Source of the DNA: an uncultured Micrococcales bacterium
Lineage (GTDB): Bacteria > Actinomycetota > Actinomycetes > Actinomycetales > Microbacteriaceae
Assembly: GCA_903935175.1 (NCBI GenBank)
Contig: CAIZQQ010000044.1
Span: forward strand, 1-59,147
DNA: 59,147 nucleotides
Direction: 5' to 3'
Part shown: positions 11,201 through 19,917 of the stretch, piece by piece
Layout: each line of letters starts with the position of its first letter
Position numbering within the stretch: the first letter of the stretch is position 1
Made by a program: the position numbers and the translations under genes
Notes under the pieces: generated by a model
Told to the model about the DNA's origin: nothing
The model's input: only the letters and a program-made list of their open reading frames with translations
Databases searched by the model: none

Positions 11201-11718
11201 CGTTCGCCAATTTTTATTTTTATTTCCTCATAGATTGCGCCGCTGAACTCAACTTTGAGTTGGTCGCCTTCGGAAAGAGCAATTTGAAAGGTCAGACCCA
11301 TTGCACTTGGAAACAGTTTTTGGGACTGCTCGAGAGAAAAGTCATCGTCATCAACGTTTGAATCCCGACCGCCGCCTACGACGTCGACTTTTGGTTCAGG
11401 CGGTGCATCGCCTTCCTCGTCATCAATCTCATCAATCGCCTGTGGCGCGGGTGTCAGATCGACAGGCTCGTTGCTAGATTTTTCCAGCTTGTGTAGGACA
11501 CCTGTTCCATAAAGCTTTTTTGGTTCCTTTCCCTGAATGATTAGTTCATTAGTGGCTGGATCAACTATCTTGTCCCTTGAATTTTCAGCGGGGATAACAT
11601 GAACGCCCTCGGCGTCGGGTTCCGGCAACTTGAAAGCATTTGGAGATATAGGAAGAACTGGCCCCCAGGTTTCGTTGACGATATAGTCGACAACCTTGTC
11701 ACGTGATTCTGATCCCAA
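8236..11718 (-). CDS. drmA: DISARM-type DrmA helicase
   Basis: FFPTGGGKTEAYLG Walker A, IIQDELHLI, ASTATT, QVSGRVGRAR; adjacent to the DUF1998 protein. Confidence 0.85.
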   Translation of the reverse strand: MGSESRDKVVDYIVNETWGPVLPISPNAFKLPEPDAEGVHVIPAENSRDKIVDPATNELIIQGKEPKKLYGTGVLHKLEKSSNEPVDLTPAPQAIDEIDDEEGDAPPEPKVDVVGGGRDSNVDDDDFSLEQSQKLFPSAMGLTFQIALSEGDQLKVEFSGAIYEEIKIKIGERKPAQAWKRIAISGSFEEQWTSAKFALNRLHKIPLEGAASEYVNVYLRLRKGGTLADGRLILIATLVAKNLGESDKDKDVFQSHLRFEVVGVGHLVPTQSRASEQMEQQELDHLYRHALNFGTGHGTSAHWQEVPGQPLRSIETAALPKFYQEVLDFDYLPSISMKSMAEDSHTSVIGQLTEFVDSYSEWIQEESEKSMILAPENSAVVNALTAKALHIKSRIGDGLKLLADQEQEKVFKAFQWANEAMYEQQKNGKRSPRNWLPGEQFALEAKSEPSGSYGSWRPFQIAFLLAIIPGLVNKEDPTRDEVDLIFFPTGGGKTEAYLGAAAFTILYNRLTAQPDQNMGVEVLMRYTLRLLTIQQFERSSGLIAVLEQKRSMNSSELGKKPISIGVWLGRDTTPNSRADGLAELKDPKYRKEDSPNPFILTKCPICAAKFGWWEQPRKGSAKSTGFWKGFSRVPNTGSKATIRFLCPDQDCVYGDVDNPLPIWITDEDVYEEQPTFILGTVDKFAQLAWKEEAKSIFNIDSNGERIGPPPALIIQDELHLISGPLGSMVGLYEPVIEKLCTDTRGEKIVRPKIVASTATTRNFVAQVRGLYGREKVMLFPQAIDRANETFFSTVMVNKETGEKEKGSLYLGVSPATFGSAQNAAAQLAAILKQAPNMVPDEKDASMDFYRTSVWFFNSLKELGTTMTLMLSVTRDVIGGIRLGKRFPDGVDKGTYPNKILELTSRIDSNKVSGALERLAKPSWDVKGYDTCLASSIMEVGVDVPRLGLLTIMSQPKTTSQYIQVSGRVGRARSVGPGLVVMLYNTGRARDRSVYERFQSYHQTLYAQVEPLSVTPFAIQAMNHGLNGALIALYRMTVPSNGSPDAIDWVHFDSCVEVFRERVQSLGLQDQSQIDFEHHIKSLKAYMQAYSPSNWSYPYKVEYEGFHDDTVVPALMRGRRESLKPPVVKDKSIMVMTSMRSVDGQTVIRIAKPYAELEGDE

Positions 11719-13395
11719 TTAATTACCCCTAACTAGCTTTTCAATAACCTTTGCTGGCATAACACATACGAGCTCTGCCAGCGATCTAGTGCTTGAAATG
11801 TAGAACGTTTCGCGTGACGATGCCCCATCTTCAAACTCAATCAAGAGAATTGCTGCCGATTCCATACCTTTAAAGGCATGGGCTGTGCCCCAACGTACTT
11901 TTCCTTTTTTCGGCGCTTCAATCGGGGTGGTTTCTAGTTTCAAAGTTGCAACTAGATTCTCAAGCAACTTTTTATTGGAGCTTAGAATCACTATGTCTTC
12001 AAGGGGAAAAGTCTTGGCTAGCCTCGAAAGTTGGGCTTTCGCCTCATCTTCAATCGAATCACCGGCGTTCATGCGGCGCAAAGTAGGCGCGACACCGGCC
12101 TCTGTCCGCCTGTAACTGGAATACAGAGTTGGCTCTTTGAGGATCTGCATGATTGTGTCGCCAATTTCCTTGGTGTTTCTGCAGTTGACATCTAGCGGGC
12201 TAGCTTCGAAGGCGTTTGGAGCTTTTCGCTTCAAGTTTTCCAACGCTAAATCACCCGCGAGGTATATTGCTTGATGCGTGAAATCACCGAAAAAGAACGA
12301 AGGGCTATTTGCAAGACCGTTCTCAAGTGAGAGATCCAGCACATCCAGATATGCATCTAGACAGAGGTCTTGGGCTTCATCGACGATTAGGCAATCGAAC
12401 CTCTCTAAGGGGCCTTGCTCGATGATTGCCGCTTCAGCAAGGGAGGGTAGAGTCTCTCTCCACCAAATTGAGTCGTTCTCATCAAGAGGGGTTTGACCTG
12501 TCAATTGCGTCATATATGAGTGAATGTGGTGAACTTCGACATAGTTGTAGTCAGATAGTTCCTGCTTTAAGTACTTCGCCAACACCTTGTTGAAACAAAC
12601 AAACAATGTTCGGTCGCCTCGCTGGTGCGCGCGTTTTGCCTCGGCGATAGCAATATGGGTTTTCCCAGTGCCTGCCACGCCCGAAATAATCACTGGCGAC
12701 TTCTTACCTTTGACAAGCTCCATGATCAATTTTTGTTCTGCAAGCGCCTGACCGAGTGAAGCATTCAATTCAGCGATTCGCATGTCAGCTGTCTTAGTTA
12801 TCTGGACATCCGGTCGCAAAAACATTGCTATTTCATTGATCTGGGGAACGGAAGCCAATTTCGAAGGATCGACATTGTTCCAGAATCCTCGGAGGTCTAT
12901 CCAGTTGTCCATCACGTTGGAGAGGGACCCTTTGATATCCTTCTTCAGGTCCGAACTGTCGAGGATCATCCAAGGCTTGATTTCAGGAGTCGGGTCGATG
13001 TCCTCTTTTTTCCCGCCCGTTAGCCAAGCGACAAAACCAAATGGAATATCGTGAGTGTTGAGGTTCTGACTCTTTAGATATTTCATGACTGCATACATCG
13101 CGTTGTATGCCTGCTTTATCGGACCCTTCTCTGAAATCTCACCGTTATATCTCCAAACTCCCTTTCTAAACGTGACACTATCGTGACTCTTGACTTCAAC
13201 GAAGATCACGCCTTTGCCAGGTATGAGGACGACCATGTCAGCCTCCCCCTGCCCGGTCGGAATGTCACCGAATATGTCTAGTGAGTGAAGGGCAATCCAA
13301 TTGTCGGCCCCTTTAACGTCACGCAATAGGTTGAAGAGCGCGATTTCCCCTTTGGGAGCAGTCTTGCTTATGAAATCTGGACGCATCTGGACCAT
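11719..13395 (-). CDS. NERD-type nuclease domain fused to SF1 (UvrD-like) helicase
   Basis: N-terminal GEADMVVLIPGKGVIFVEVKS; ISGVAGTGKTHIA; DCLIVDEAQDL; GTAHAFKGMES. Abuts drmA. Confidence 0.85.
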   Translation of the reverse strand: MVQMRPDFISKTAPKGEIALFNLLRDVKGADNWIALHSLDIFGDIPTGQGEADMVVLIPGKGVIFVEVKSHDSVTFRKGVWRYNGEISEKGPIKQAYNAMYAVMKYLKSQNLNTHDIPFGFVAWLTGGKKEDIDPTPEIKPWMILDSSDLKKDIKGSLSNVMDNWIDLRGFWNNVDPSKLASVPQINEIAMFLRPDVQITKTADMRIAELNASLGQALAEQKLIMELVKGKKSPVIISGVAGTGKTHIAIAEAKRAHQRGDRTLFVCFNKVLAKYLKQELSDYNYVEVHHIHSYMTQLTGQTPLDENDSIWWRETLPSLAEAAIIEQGPLERFDCLIVDEAQDLCLDAYLDVLDLSLENGLANSPSFFFGDFTHQAIYLAGDLALENLKRKAPNAFEASPLDVNCRNTKEIGDTIMQILKEPTLYSSYRRTEAGVAPTLRRMNAGDSIEDEAKAQLSRLAKTFPLEDIVILSSNKKLLENLVATLKLETTPIEAPKKGKVRWGTAHAFKGMESAAILLIEFEDGASSRETFYISSTRSLAELVCVMPAKVIEKLVRGN

Positions 13396-13397
13396 AA

Positions 13398-14939
13398 CTA
13401 AACTCTCAAAACTTTCCTAAGTTCATGGGGCTGACATGTCGAAGGCCCCGCATCGGGATCCTCGACCATCGCCAGTATAAACACCGCGTCTCCAAAGCCA
13501 TCCAACTGCTTGGTAACGATCTCCGAATTCCGAATCCGTTCTAGATCGCTCGATGTCACAGCCTCTGCCATGTACCCTCGAGCCTTCTGCCCCACGGCTA
13601 TCAAGTTCGCACGCAAATCAGATCCAAGCGCCTCCAGTCTTGAAATCTCTTGGTCAGTGAAGTTGAGTGCCAGAAGTAAGTTGTGCCAGTCCTTCTTTGC
13701 CCTTGGTGTGGTGAAGTCAACGTTCTCTAACCAATCGTCGAGATAGTTAGCAGTTTTCACTCCCGAAGCCTTTAGTTTTCGAATGACCGCATTTTTACCC
13801 TCGGCTGCGACAAGTTCGGAGACACGTCGCTTCCACTCTGTTCGCCCTTTAGCGAATTCATGGAAGGAGATCCCCATTGAAATCTGCGCTTGGTCCATTA
13901 AGAAGTCTTCCTCCGCACCATCCCTCAATTCAAAGAGGATGTCCCCTACCTCAAGACTCTTGCCTGGAATCCTGTACTGCACAACTAGATCCCCATCTTC
14001 ACCGGTTGACAGAACACTGACTTTTTTTGCCTGAGCTTCAACAGGCATTATGTAACCTTTGGCAAGCTTTACAACCCGGCAGTCCAATGAGCCTCCGCCA
14101 GAATAAGTTTCGTAGTCCAGTTGTTGTGGACCGTCTTGAAAGGCCTCAAAGATCTCATTTTCAAGTTCTACGCTGCCGAGCAATAGCACTGGTCCAACCA
14201 CCGTGAACACAGGTTTTTTTACGCCAGGTAATCCCGGCACTAAGTCCTGAACGACCTTCTGGGGTTCGTGGCCAGCTAGCCAATTTGCACAAAGGAACTT
14301 CGCTTTGGAGGTGGCGCCCCCCAGCAATAGCGCCCGCATGTAGTTGTCTGATAAACGTTTTGGTGCGGCGAGAATCAAAACTTGTTCGTAAACACTGGTG
14401 TCAAGGCGAAAGAAGCTTTGCAATTGAACGATGTCTACAGCGTCTACATCTGTGTGCAAAGAAACAAAATGGCCAACAGAAGCTCGCTGTCTATCTTTTT
14501 CAGTGACAATAAGCGTTCGTTTACCAAATAGATGTGAAGAAAGTGCGTCACTAAAGTGCTCATCAGATTCCCTAAGAGTTTCCAGAGATCGCCTTAGCGA
14601 GAGCGCCGAGTCCCTCGCTTCACTTCCAAGCGCGTGCGCAGAACTCGCAATCTGATAGTTCAATTCTTCGATTCGGCTATCCCAGTGGAGTTTGGCGTCA
14701 TGACTCGGGGCTAGGTAACCTCTCAAGTCCCAGTGAATATGGGCTAACAAAGAACCAAGGTTGGGCAACACTAGACCGTCGATATTGAGACTCTTCTGGA
14801 TTCTTCCGAGGTGGTGGAAAGCCTCTTGCCTCGCCTTATCTTCAAATGTCAAGACTTGGATGGACTGCTGGTCCCACAACGCAGCGAGATTCGCGAATCG
14901 CTTTTCGATTGCTTTTATGTCCATCACACCCACCCCCAA
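13398..14939 (-). CDS. uncharacterised defence-operon protein; possible DrmE-like/degenerate Rossmann-helicase fold
   Basis: 513 aa, co-directional, 2-nt gap to the NERD-helicase. Segment RTLIVTEKDRQRASVG..EQVLILAAPKRLSDNYMRALLLGGATSKAKFLCANWLAG resembles an inactive helicase-like fold. DrmE relation is a guess. Confidence 0.6.
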   Translation of the reverse strand: MGVGVMDIKAIEKRFANLAALWDQQSIQVLTFEDKARQEAFHHLGRIQKSLNIDGLVLPNLGSLLAHIHWDLRGYLAPSHDAKLHWDSRIEELNYQIASSAHALGSEARDSALSLRRSLETLRESDEHFSDALSSHLFGKRTLIVTEKDRQRASVGHFVSLHTDVDAVDIVQLQSFFRLDTSVYEQVLILAAPKRLSDNYMRALLLGGATSKAKFLCANWLAGHEPQKVVQDLVPGLPGVKKPVFTVVGPVLLLGSVELENEIFEAFQDGPQQLDYETYSGGGSLDCRVVKLAKGYIMPVEAQAKKVSVLSTGEDGDLVVQYRIPGKSLEVGDILFELRDGAEEDFLMDQAQISMGISFHEFAKGRTEWKRRVSELVAAEGKNAVIRKLKASGVKTANYLDDWLENVDFTTPRAKKDWHNLLLALNFTDQEISRLEALGSDLRANLIAVGQKARGYMAEAVTSSDLERIRNSEIVTKQLDGFGDAVFILAMVEDPDAGPSTCQPHELRKVLRV

Positions 14940-16009
14940 ATCTGCACGCCAACCGGCGGATTCCAGCCAAGTGTCACTTCAAAATCGCTCAAACGTTTAT
15001 GTTGACTTGCTGTTTCAAGAAAAGTCTCGATTGCGATGTTTTGCAAATTCGGCTTTGACGTTTCCCAAAGAGCGATGAGGCACTTATCTCTAAGCACGGT
15101 TTTTTGGGAAAGAGATGCCATCGCGATGTTTCCATCAAGGCAAACGAAAGGGAACATCTCTAAGGCTGCCCTCGCGGGGCTTCCAGCCTCTGGAAAGCTG
15201 GCCACTTGGTCAATCACGTTTACGAAATGAGGATGTTGATCATTTGAAAGGTTGTCGAGCCTTGCAACATCGAGGATCTCATCGTGGTCAATGTTTAGAA
15301 CGGTGTCATGCAATTCGACATCTCGAAAGAGCAATCTTCCATACTCTCTAATGTCGGACGCAGGGCCAAATACAGCTAACGTGGGGCAAATTTGGTGTTC
15401 CCACCCTTCGAACCTTTTAAACCATGCTTCGATTTGATCTTGCTTAAAATCTGGCCGAGTTATCTTTCGATCTCGAATCTTTCTCGCAGAGGTATTTGAG
15501 TCACCACTTTTATGTGGAACGCCAGATGGAACCTCAAAAAACCGAATCGCCTTAGTTGGGCTCGACTCTCCCAGTCTGGAGGTTGAAGGGAAAACGTCGC
15601 GTTTCACGGTGAGGCCATTATTGAACTTGAAAGTCAATGCAGTTTTATCGGCGGGATTTGCTCCTGGTTCGATGCCAACTAACTGGCCGACAAAGTTTGC
15701 GGGTGGGGTGACTAACCCATCTTTTTGGTCCCAAATGGCTCTCATCTGAACATTTTTGCCGATTCTCAACGCAGAAAGCTCTATACGTTCAGCACTGTTT
15801 TGGCCTGAAGCGTAAGCAGCTCGGCTGAAGCCAATAGCCATTGCAAGCGAGACCATGTCGATAACAGGAACGGACAAAAGGATTTTTTTGAGGACCATAC
15901 CCGATGCTTGGGCCGCATAAATCTTGCGCCCTAAGTCAATAAACGACGTAAACCACTCACCGAGCGGCATCCACTCGTCTTCTATATGGGTTTTGGCAAA
16001 GAAATTCAT
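14924..16009 (-). CDS. uncharacterised defence-operon protein
   Basis: 361 aa, overlaps the next gene by 16 nt; first gene of the five-gene drm-like operon. No recognised domain. Confidence 0.7.
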   Translation of the reverse strand: MNFFAKTHIEDEWMPLGEWFTSFIDLGRKIYAAQASGMVLKKILLSVPVIDMVSLAMAIGFSRAAYASGQNSAERIELSALRIGKNVQMRAIWDQKDGLVTPPANFVGQLVGIEPGANPADKTALTFKFNNGLTVKRDVFPSTSRLGESSPTKAIRFFEVPSGVPHKSGDSNTSARKIRDRKITRPDFKQDQIEAWFKRFEGWEHQICPTLAVFGPASDIREYGRLLFRDVELHDTVLNIDHDEILDVARLDNLSNDQHPHFVNVIDQVASFPEAGSPARAALEMFPFVCLDGNIAMASLSQKTVLRDKCLIALWETSKPNLQNIAIETFLETASQHKRLSDFEVTLGWNPPVGVQIWGWV

Positions 16010-16110
16010 CTCGCCCCCTTCGCTACCAACTGTGGTTTCACACTACAGCCCACTCCAGACACAACCGAGCAAGTTTTGAGATTGAAGGATGACCACCATC
16101 GATGACCTGT

Positions 16111-16647
16111 CTAGAGGACGACTTCTAGATCCGTTGCATATTCTTTGATGTTTTCTATTGCGGCTAAAGCTTGACTCGCACATTCACACTCACCCGAAGA
16201 TATCTTCGAGAAGTGGAGCACGAAAAACCTAAGCCAACGCAGGTCGTCTTCGATAGAGGACTCGCAGTACTCGCCAGAGTTGTCTCCGTACCACTGAGCC
16301 TGATGTGCCGCGAACAGTGCGTGCACTGCAAGAAAGGCCTCTGCCTCAAATCCGTGATTTTCAGCATGTTCAAGGTGAATGTCACGTGCCTGAACCACTG
16401 CAATTGATAGAGAGCGTTCCTTGAATTCATACCCACTCAAGTCACTCTTCATTTCAGGACCTTCAGACCAATGCTTTTCGATGGCTGCATTTTGGTTTGC
16501 AAGGTCAATGGCAACGCTTAGACAACAGACATTCGCCCAAAGAACTGGAAAGAGTCCAGCTTGTTCCGTCTCCGGTTCCTCAGAAAAGAAGAATGGCTCG
16601 TCGTCAGACCCAAGTTCTTCTTCTAGGTTTGCGAATGTGATCATCAT
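16111..16647 (-). CDS. hypothetical protein
   Basis: 178-aa ORF, co-directional with and ~100 bp upstream of the drm-like operon. Confidence 0.65.
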   Translation of the reverse strand: MMITFANLEEELGSDDEPFFFSEEPETEQAGLFPVLWANVCCLSVAIDLANQNAAIEKHWSEGPEMKSDLSGYEFKERSLSIAVVQARDIHLEHAENHGFEAEAFLAVHALFAAHQAQWYGDNSGEYCESSIEDDLRWLRFFVLHFSKISSGECECASQALAAIENIKEYATDLEVVL

Positions 16648-16768
16648 CTCTCCAATCCACTTGAGTTCAGATTAGTTGTAGCTACAGACAGTGAGTGTCA
16701 TTATTTCAAACAGCTTGACCGTGAGGATTTGGGCTGGCCATGCGCCTTCATCAACTGCGCTGTCAGGG

Positions 16769-17239
16769 CTAAAGGCCGTGCAACCTGCGCCAAATTAAGC
16801 TCCTCTTTAGAGGATCGTATGTTTTTGGTTGTTGTGATGTCAGCATCGTGCGGAGTTCTACATACATTTCATCAGGTGTGTCTAAAAGCGCTTGGCGAAA
16901 GTGTGGCATGTTCATCACCGAAGCGATAGCTGCTGCCCATAGAGCCCAGGTGCTGTCTGTAACTCTTGCATTGCGCCTGAGTTCGAGTTCATCCTCACAA
17001 AGCTGGAGGTAGTCAACTATCGCCCTGGCGTCCGCTTCAGAATCTGGTTCTTCTAGAAAGTGGCTTGCCCTCCACTTGTTGCTCGAAGACTTGACAATGT
17101 CCCAATACTGCTTTACATACTCCATCTCGAGATCGCGGTGCATCTGACGAGCGTGGTACGTAACTTGCCAGGCTGCCAAGATGATGGCGGTTGCAGTCAC
17201 CGCCTGAAAGACGATCGACCAACTCGCGTATGTGTCCAT
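16769..17239 (-). CDS. small membrane-anchored hypothetical protein
   Basis: 156 aa; one N-terminal hydrophobic segment (WSIVFQAVTATAIILAAWQVTYHARQM) then a charged helical region. Confidence 0.6.
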   Translation of the reverse strand: MDTYASWSIVFQAVTATAIILAAWQVTYHARQMHRDLEMEYVKQYWDIVKSSSNKWRASHFLEEPDSEADARAIVDYLQLCEDELELRRNARVTDSTWALWAAAIASVMNMPHFRQALLDTPDEMYVELRTMLTSQQPKTYDPLKRSLIWRRLHGL

Positions 17240-17346
17240 GAAGAATCCTCTCGATACAAAATCGTTACGCCGATTTTATGGAGCTCGGTTGTAACGAATA
17301 AACAGTAGCCCTATTGTGATATCAACAAAATCTGGAAGGGACACAG

Positions 17347-17820
17347 ATGGCAAATTTACTAGAACTTAAGGACCGTGTGGGTCGGTACCTTCGCGAGTCT
17401 TATAGCGATGTTCGTCTAGCAAACGGAGTGGATGGTTACGCTGTCCCCTTTGATAACTTCTCGATCACTGTCTACGTGAGTGAAATGACGGACCCAAAAT
17501 TTCTGCAGTTCGCAGAGGAAAATGACCTGCCCCTCACTCGAGTTTTTGTCAGATCTTGGGTCTCTAAGGACATCCAACCTTCTGCAGATTTCTACAAGTT
17601 CATGGCCGAGGAGTTAACTGGGAAGCTGTCGCTACAGGTTGGAGTGGCAGATGATAAAGAAGCCGGTACAAAGGTGGCTTATGTCTACTGTGTGATTCCA
17701 GGTGACACTATCGATCCAAACGAACTTAAATGGGCGGTCCATTCCGTCCTTTGGGAGAGCAATACTATGGGCACGGCATTGAAAGAAAAATTCGGTGCTA
17801 AGTGGATGTTCGAGGGTTGA
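17347..17820 (+). CDS. YbjN/TY-Chap-like putative peptide-binding chaperone domain protein
   Basis: 157 aa; overall YbjN/T3SS-chaperone-like alpha+beta pattern; precedes and overlaps the AAA+ gene. Confidence 0.55.
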   Translation: MANLLELKDRVGRYLRESYSDVRLANGVDGYAVPFDNFSITVYVSEMTDPKFLQFAEENDLPLTRVFVRSWVSKDIQPSADFYKFMAEELTGKLSLQVGVADDKEAGTKVAYVYCVIPGDTIDPNELKWAVHSVLWESNTMGTALKEKFGAKWMFEG

Positions 17821-19069
17821 AATTAACCGTTCTCAAATCACCGACCGGGTGCTCCAAGAGGCGAAGCGGCGCAATAGAAATCCAGCACAAGTTATAGATG
17901 TTCTTTACGTCGCTATCAAGCAACTTGAACTCTCTGGCGATGCCAAAACGACATGGAACGAAAATCTAGCCACACTTGAACAGAACAGTACCTGGGCGCG
18001 GGGTGATGGAAACGTCTCCGTGGGCGATGAGGCCAACGAAGCAATATCTATACTCCTAGAAAAAGAGGGTGACGAAAAGGTCCTTGATGAACTTCTGGCG
18101 CTGGCACAAAACTCCGCCGATTCATCCGCGCCGACGAGCAGCCCATCTGCTAGACAAGCCACTGATCCCAAGCCTAAGGTCGAGAAGTCAGAGCCAGAGC
18201 TTGAGAAAGTACTCGAAGAAGCTTCGAAAACTCTAGAAGCTTGCTTGGCCGAACTTGATTCACTCGTGGGCTTGGCAGAGGTGAAGAATCAAATCAAGTT
18301 GCTGATTGCAACTCACCAAGTCAACGAGGAGCGAATCAAAGCAGGGCTCAAGACTGTCACACCTGGCAACAATTTGGTCTTCTCTGGTGAACCAGGCACC
18401 GGAAAAACAACGGTCGCTCGAATAGTTTCAGAAATTTACCGTTCCATCGGTCTTTTAGAAAAAGGGCACTTGATAGAAGCCGGCAAGTCTGACCTAGTTG
18501 GAGAGTACGTGGGGCAGACTGCACCCAAAGTCAAAGATATTGTCAAAAAAGCCCTCAACGGCACCTTGTTCATAGACGAGGCCTATTCGCTTAACGAAGG
18601 ACGTCTTGGTGGCTACGGCGAAGAGGCGGTCGCCACGCTGCTTCAAGAAATGGAAAACAACCGCAAAAAACTCGCCGTGATAGTTGCCGGCTACAGCGAA
18701 GAAATGGACCTTTTCATAAAAAGCAACCCCGGATTACGTTCGCGTTTTAACACTGTGATCGACTTTCCAAGCTACTCCCCTGAGGATCTAACGGAGATCT
18801 TCAGAAGGATGGCAGACTCTCACGACATCAAACTAGGAAAGGGTGTCGAAGAAAAGCTCATTCAACATTTCAAGTCTGTTGATACATCTGGGGCTGCTGG
18901 AAATGGTCGCTATGTTCGCAAATTGTTTGAGCGTATGAACAACAACCTTAGCCAGCGTGCGGTGGCCGATGGCGTCATCGAGCTCAAGGAGATAACGGCT
19001 TTCGTGCCTGAAGATGTGCCAGACAATCTAGATTCGCAGCCTAAAAACAAACAGCGAATCGGCTTTTAG
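17795..19069 (+). CDS. CbbX/CfxQ-family AAA+ ATPase
   Basis: SGEPGTGKTTVARIV Walker A, LFIDEAYSL Walker B, GLRSRF arginine-finger region. Exact start uncertain. Confidence 0.88.
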   Translation: MLSGCSRVEINRSQITDRVLQEAKRRNRNPAQVIDVLYVAIKQLELSGDAKTTWNENLATLEQNSTWARGDGNVSVGDEANEAISILLEKEGDEKVLDELLALAQNSADSSAPTSSPSARQATDPKPKVEKSEPELEKVLEEASKTLEACLAELDSLVGLAEVKNQIKLLIATHQVNEERIKAGLKTVTPGNNLVFSGEPGTGKTTVARIVSEIYRSIGLLEKGHLIEAGKSDLVGEYVGQTAPKVKDIVKKALNGTLFIDEAYSLNEGRLGGYGEEAVATLLQEMENNRKKLAVIVAGYSEEMDLFIKSNPGLRSRFNTVIDFPSYSPEDLTEIFRRMADSHDIKLGKGVEEKLIQHFKSVDTSGAAGNGRYVRKLFERMNNNLSQRAVADGVIELKEITAFVPEDVPDNLDSQPKNKQRIGF

Positions 19070-19090
19070 TCTTGGGCAGTGGTTATCTAA

Positions 19091-19345
19091 CTACTTCACC
19101 CGCACCTTGCCACACGTGAACATCAGCACCGTGTGCTGGCACGACCGGTTGAATATCACTAGTTCGTTGCGGGGTGCGGCTTTTGCCTTGGCCGCGTGAA
19201 TCTCGCAGATGTTCTCAGATGCCCGGCACCGCGAGCAGACCAAAAGATGCGTTCGGGGCAACTCACAGCTGTCGTACTCGCACCGCTCTTCATTCTCTTG
19301 CTCGAGAATCGTGAACAGCTCTTGATCAAGGCCGACGTCGTTCAT
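19091..19345 (-). CDS. small Cys/His-rich protein
   Basis: 84 aa; C-x4-C, C-x2-C, C-x2-H arrangement suggests metal binding; last gene of the long minus-strand operon, overlaps the upstream gene. Confidence 0.55.
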   Translation of the reverse strand: MNDVGLDQELFTILEQENEERCEYDSCELPRTHLLVCSRCRASENICEIHAAKAKAAPRNELVIFNRSCQHTVLMFTCGKVRVK

Positions 19346-19917
19346 GCGTGGCTCTCATCGTCAGGCTTCACGAGGCTGCCAACGGGGATGCTGAACACTC
19401 GCCGTTTAGCGTTCTTCTCGTTCGCATCGTGTCGATCGAGCAGGCCTAGGCCGTCGATTTCGTCTTCAATTCCTTTTGTCGGGCCGAAGAAAAAGTTGTC
19501 GGCAATGTCTAGCTGGTACGCCATCACTAACGCAGCCACGACTTCATCGGCGATTTGAGCAAAATCTGTCAGCGGCGAGAAGTCACGCGAAACATTAGGC
19601 AGGCCACCGAAGCCGTTCTCGTCGAGAAACTCTTCGGCGGTGACTGTTGGGGTCGACCATCCGAGTATTTGAAGTTTGATGAGGTCGTCTTGTGTTAGCG
19701 GCGGGTCACAAACTACGTTTCCGGAAATCTCGACGTGAATCAGGTCGCCGGAAGCGTCGAAGAAGACTCCTGGCGAGCGCGTTGCCTTGCGATTGCTCAC
19801 CTGTCGATAGGTGTAGAACTCCGCTGAGTGGAGCGCTATCACTCGGTGGATGAGGTGGACGATTACCTGTTTGAGCGGGTTCCACTCTTTGCCTGCGAGG
19901 TCGCGGTGTTTTTCCAA
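19342..19917 (-). CDS. TY-Chap-like protein (paralogue of 22103-22687)
   Basis: Shares V/MEISGN..P.L......GW..P.VT..E......N.......F..FG..K by eye with the 22103-22687 product. Confidence 0.65.
   Translation of the reverse strand: MEKHRDLAGKEWNPLKQVIVHLIHRVIALHSAEFYTYRQVSNRKATRSPGVFFDASGDLIHVEISGNVVCDPPLTQDDLIKLQILGWSTPTVTAEEFLDENGFGGLPNVSRDFSPLTDFAQIADEVVAALVMAYQLDIADNFFFGPTKGIEDEIDGLGLLDRHDANEKNAKRRVFSIPVGSLVKPDDESHA

Noticed and set aside
17905-18171. 88-aa minus-strand ORF within the AAA+ gene
   Set aside because: Antisense to the well-supported AAA+ N-terminal region; Ser-rich, no domain.
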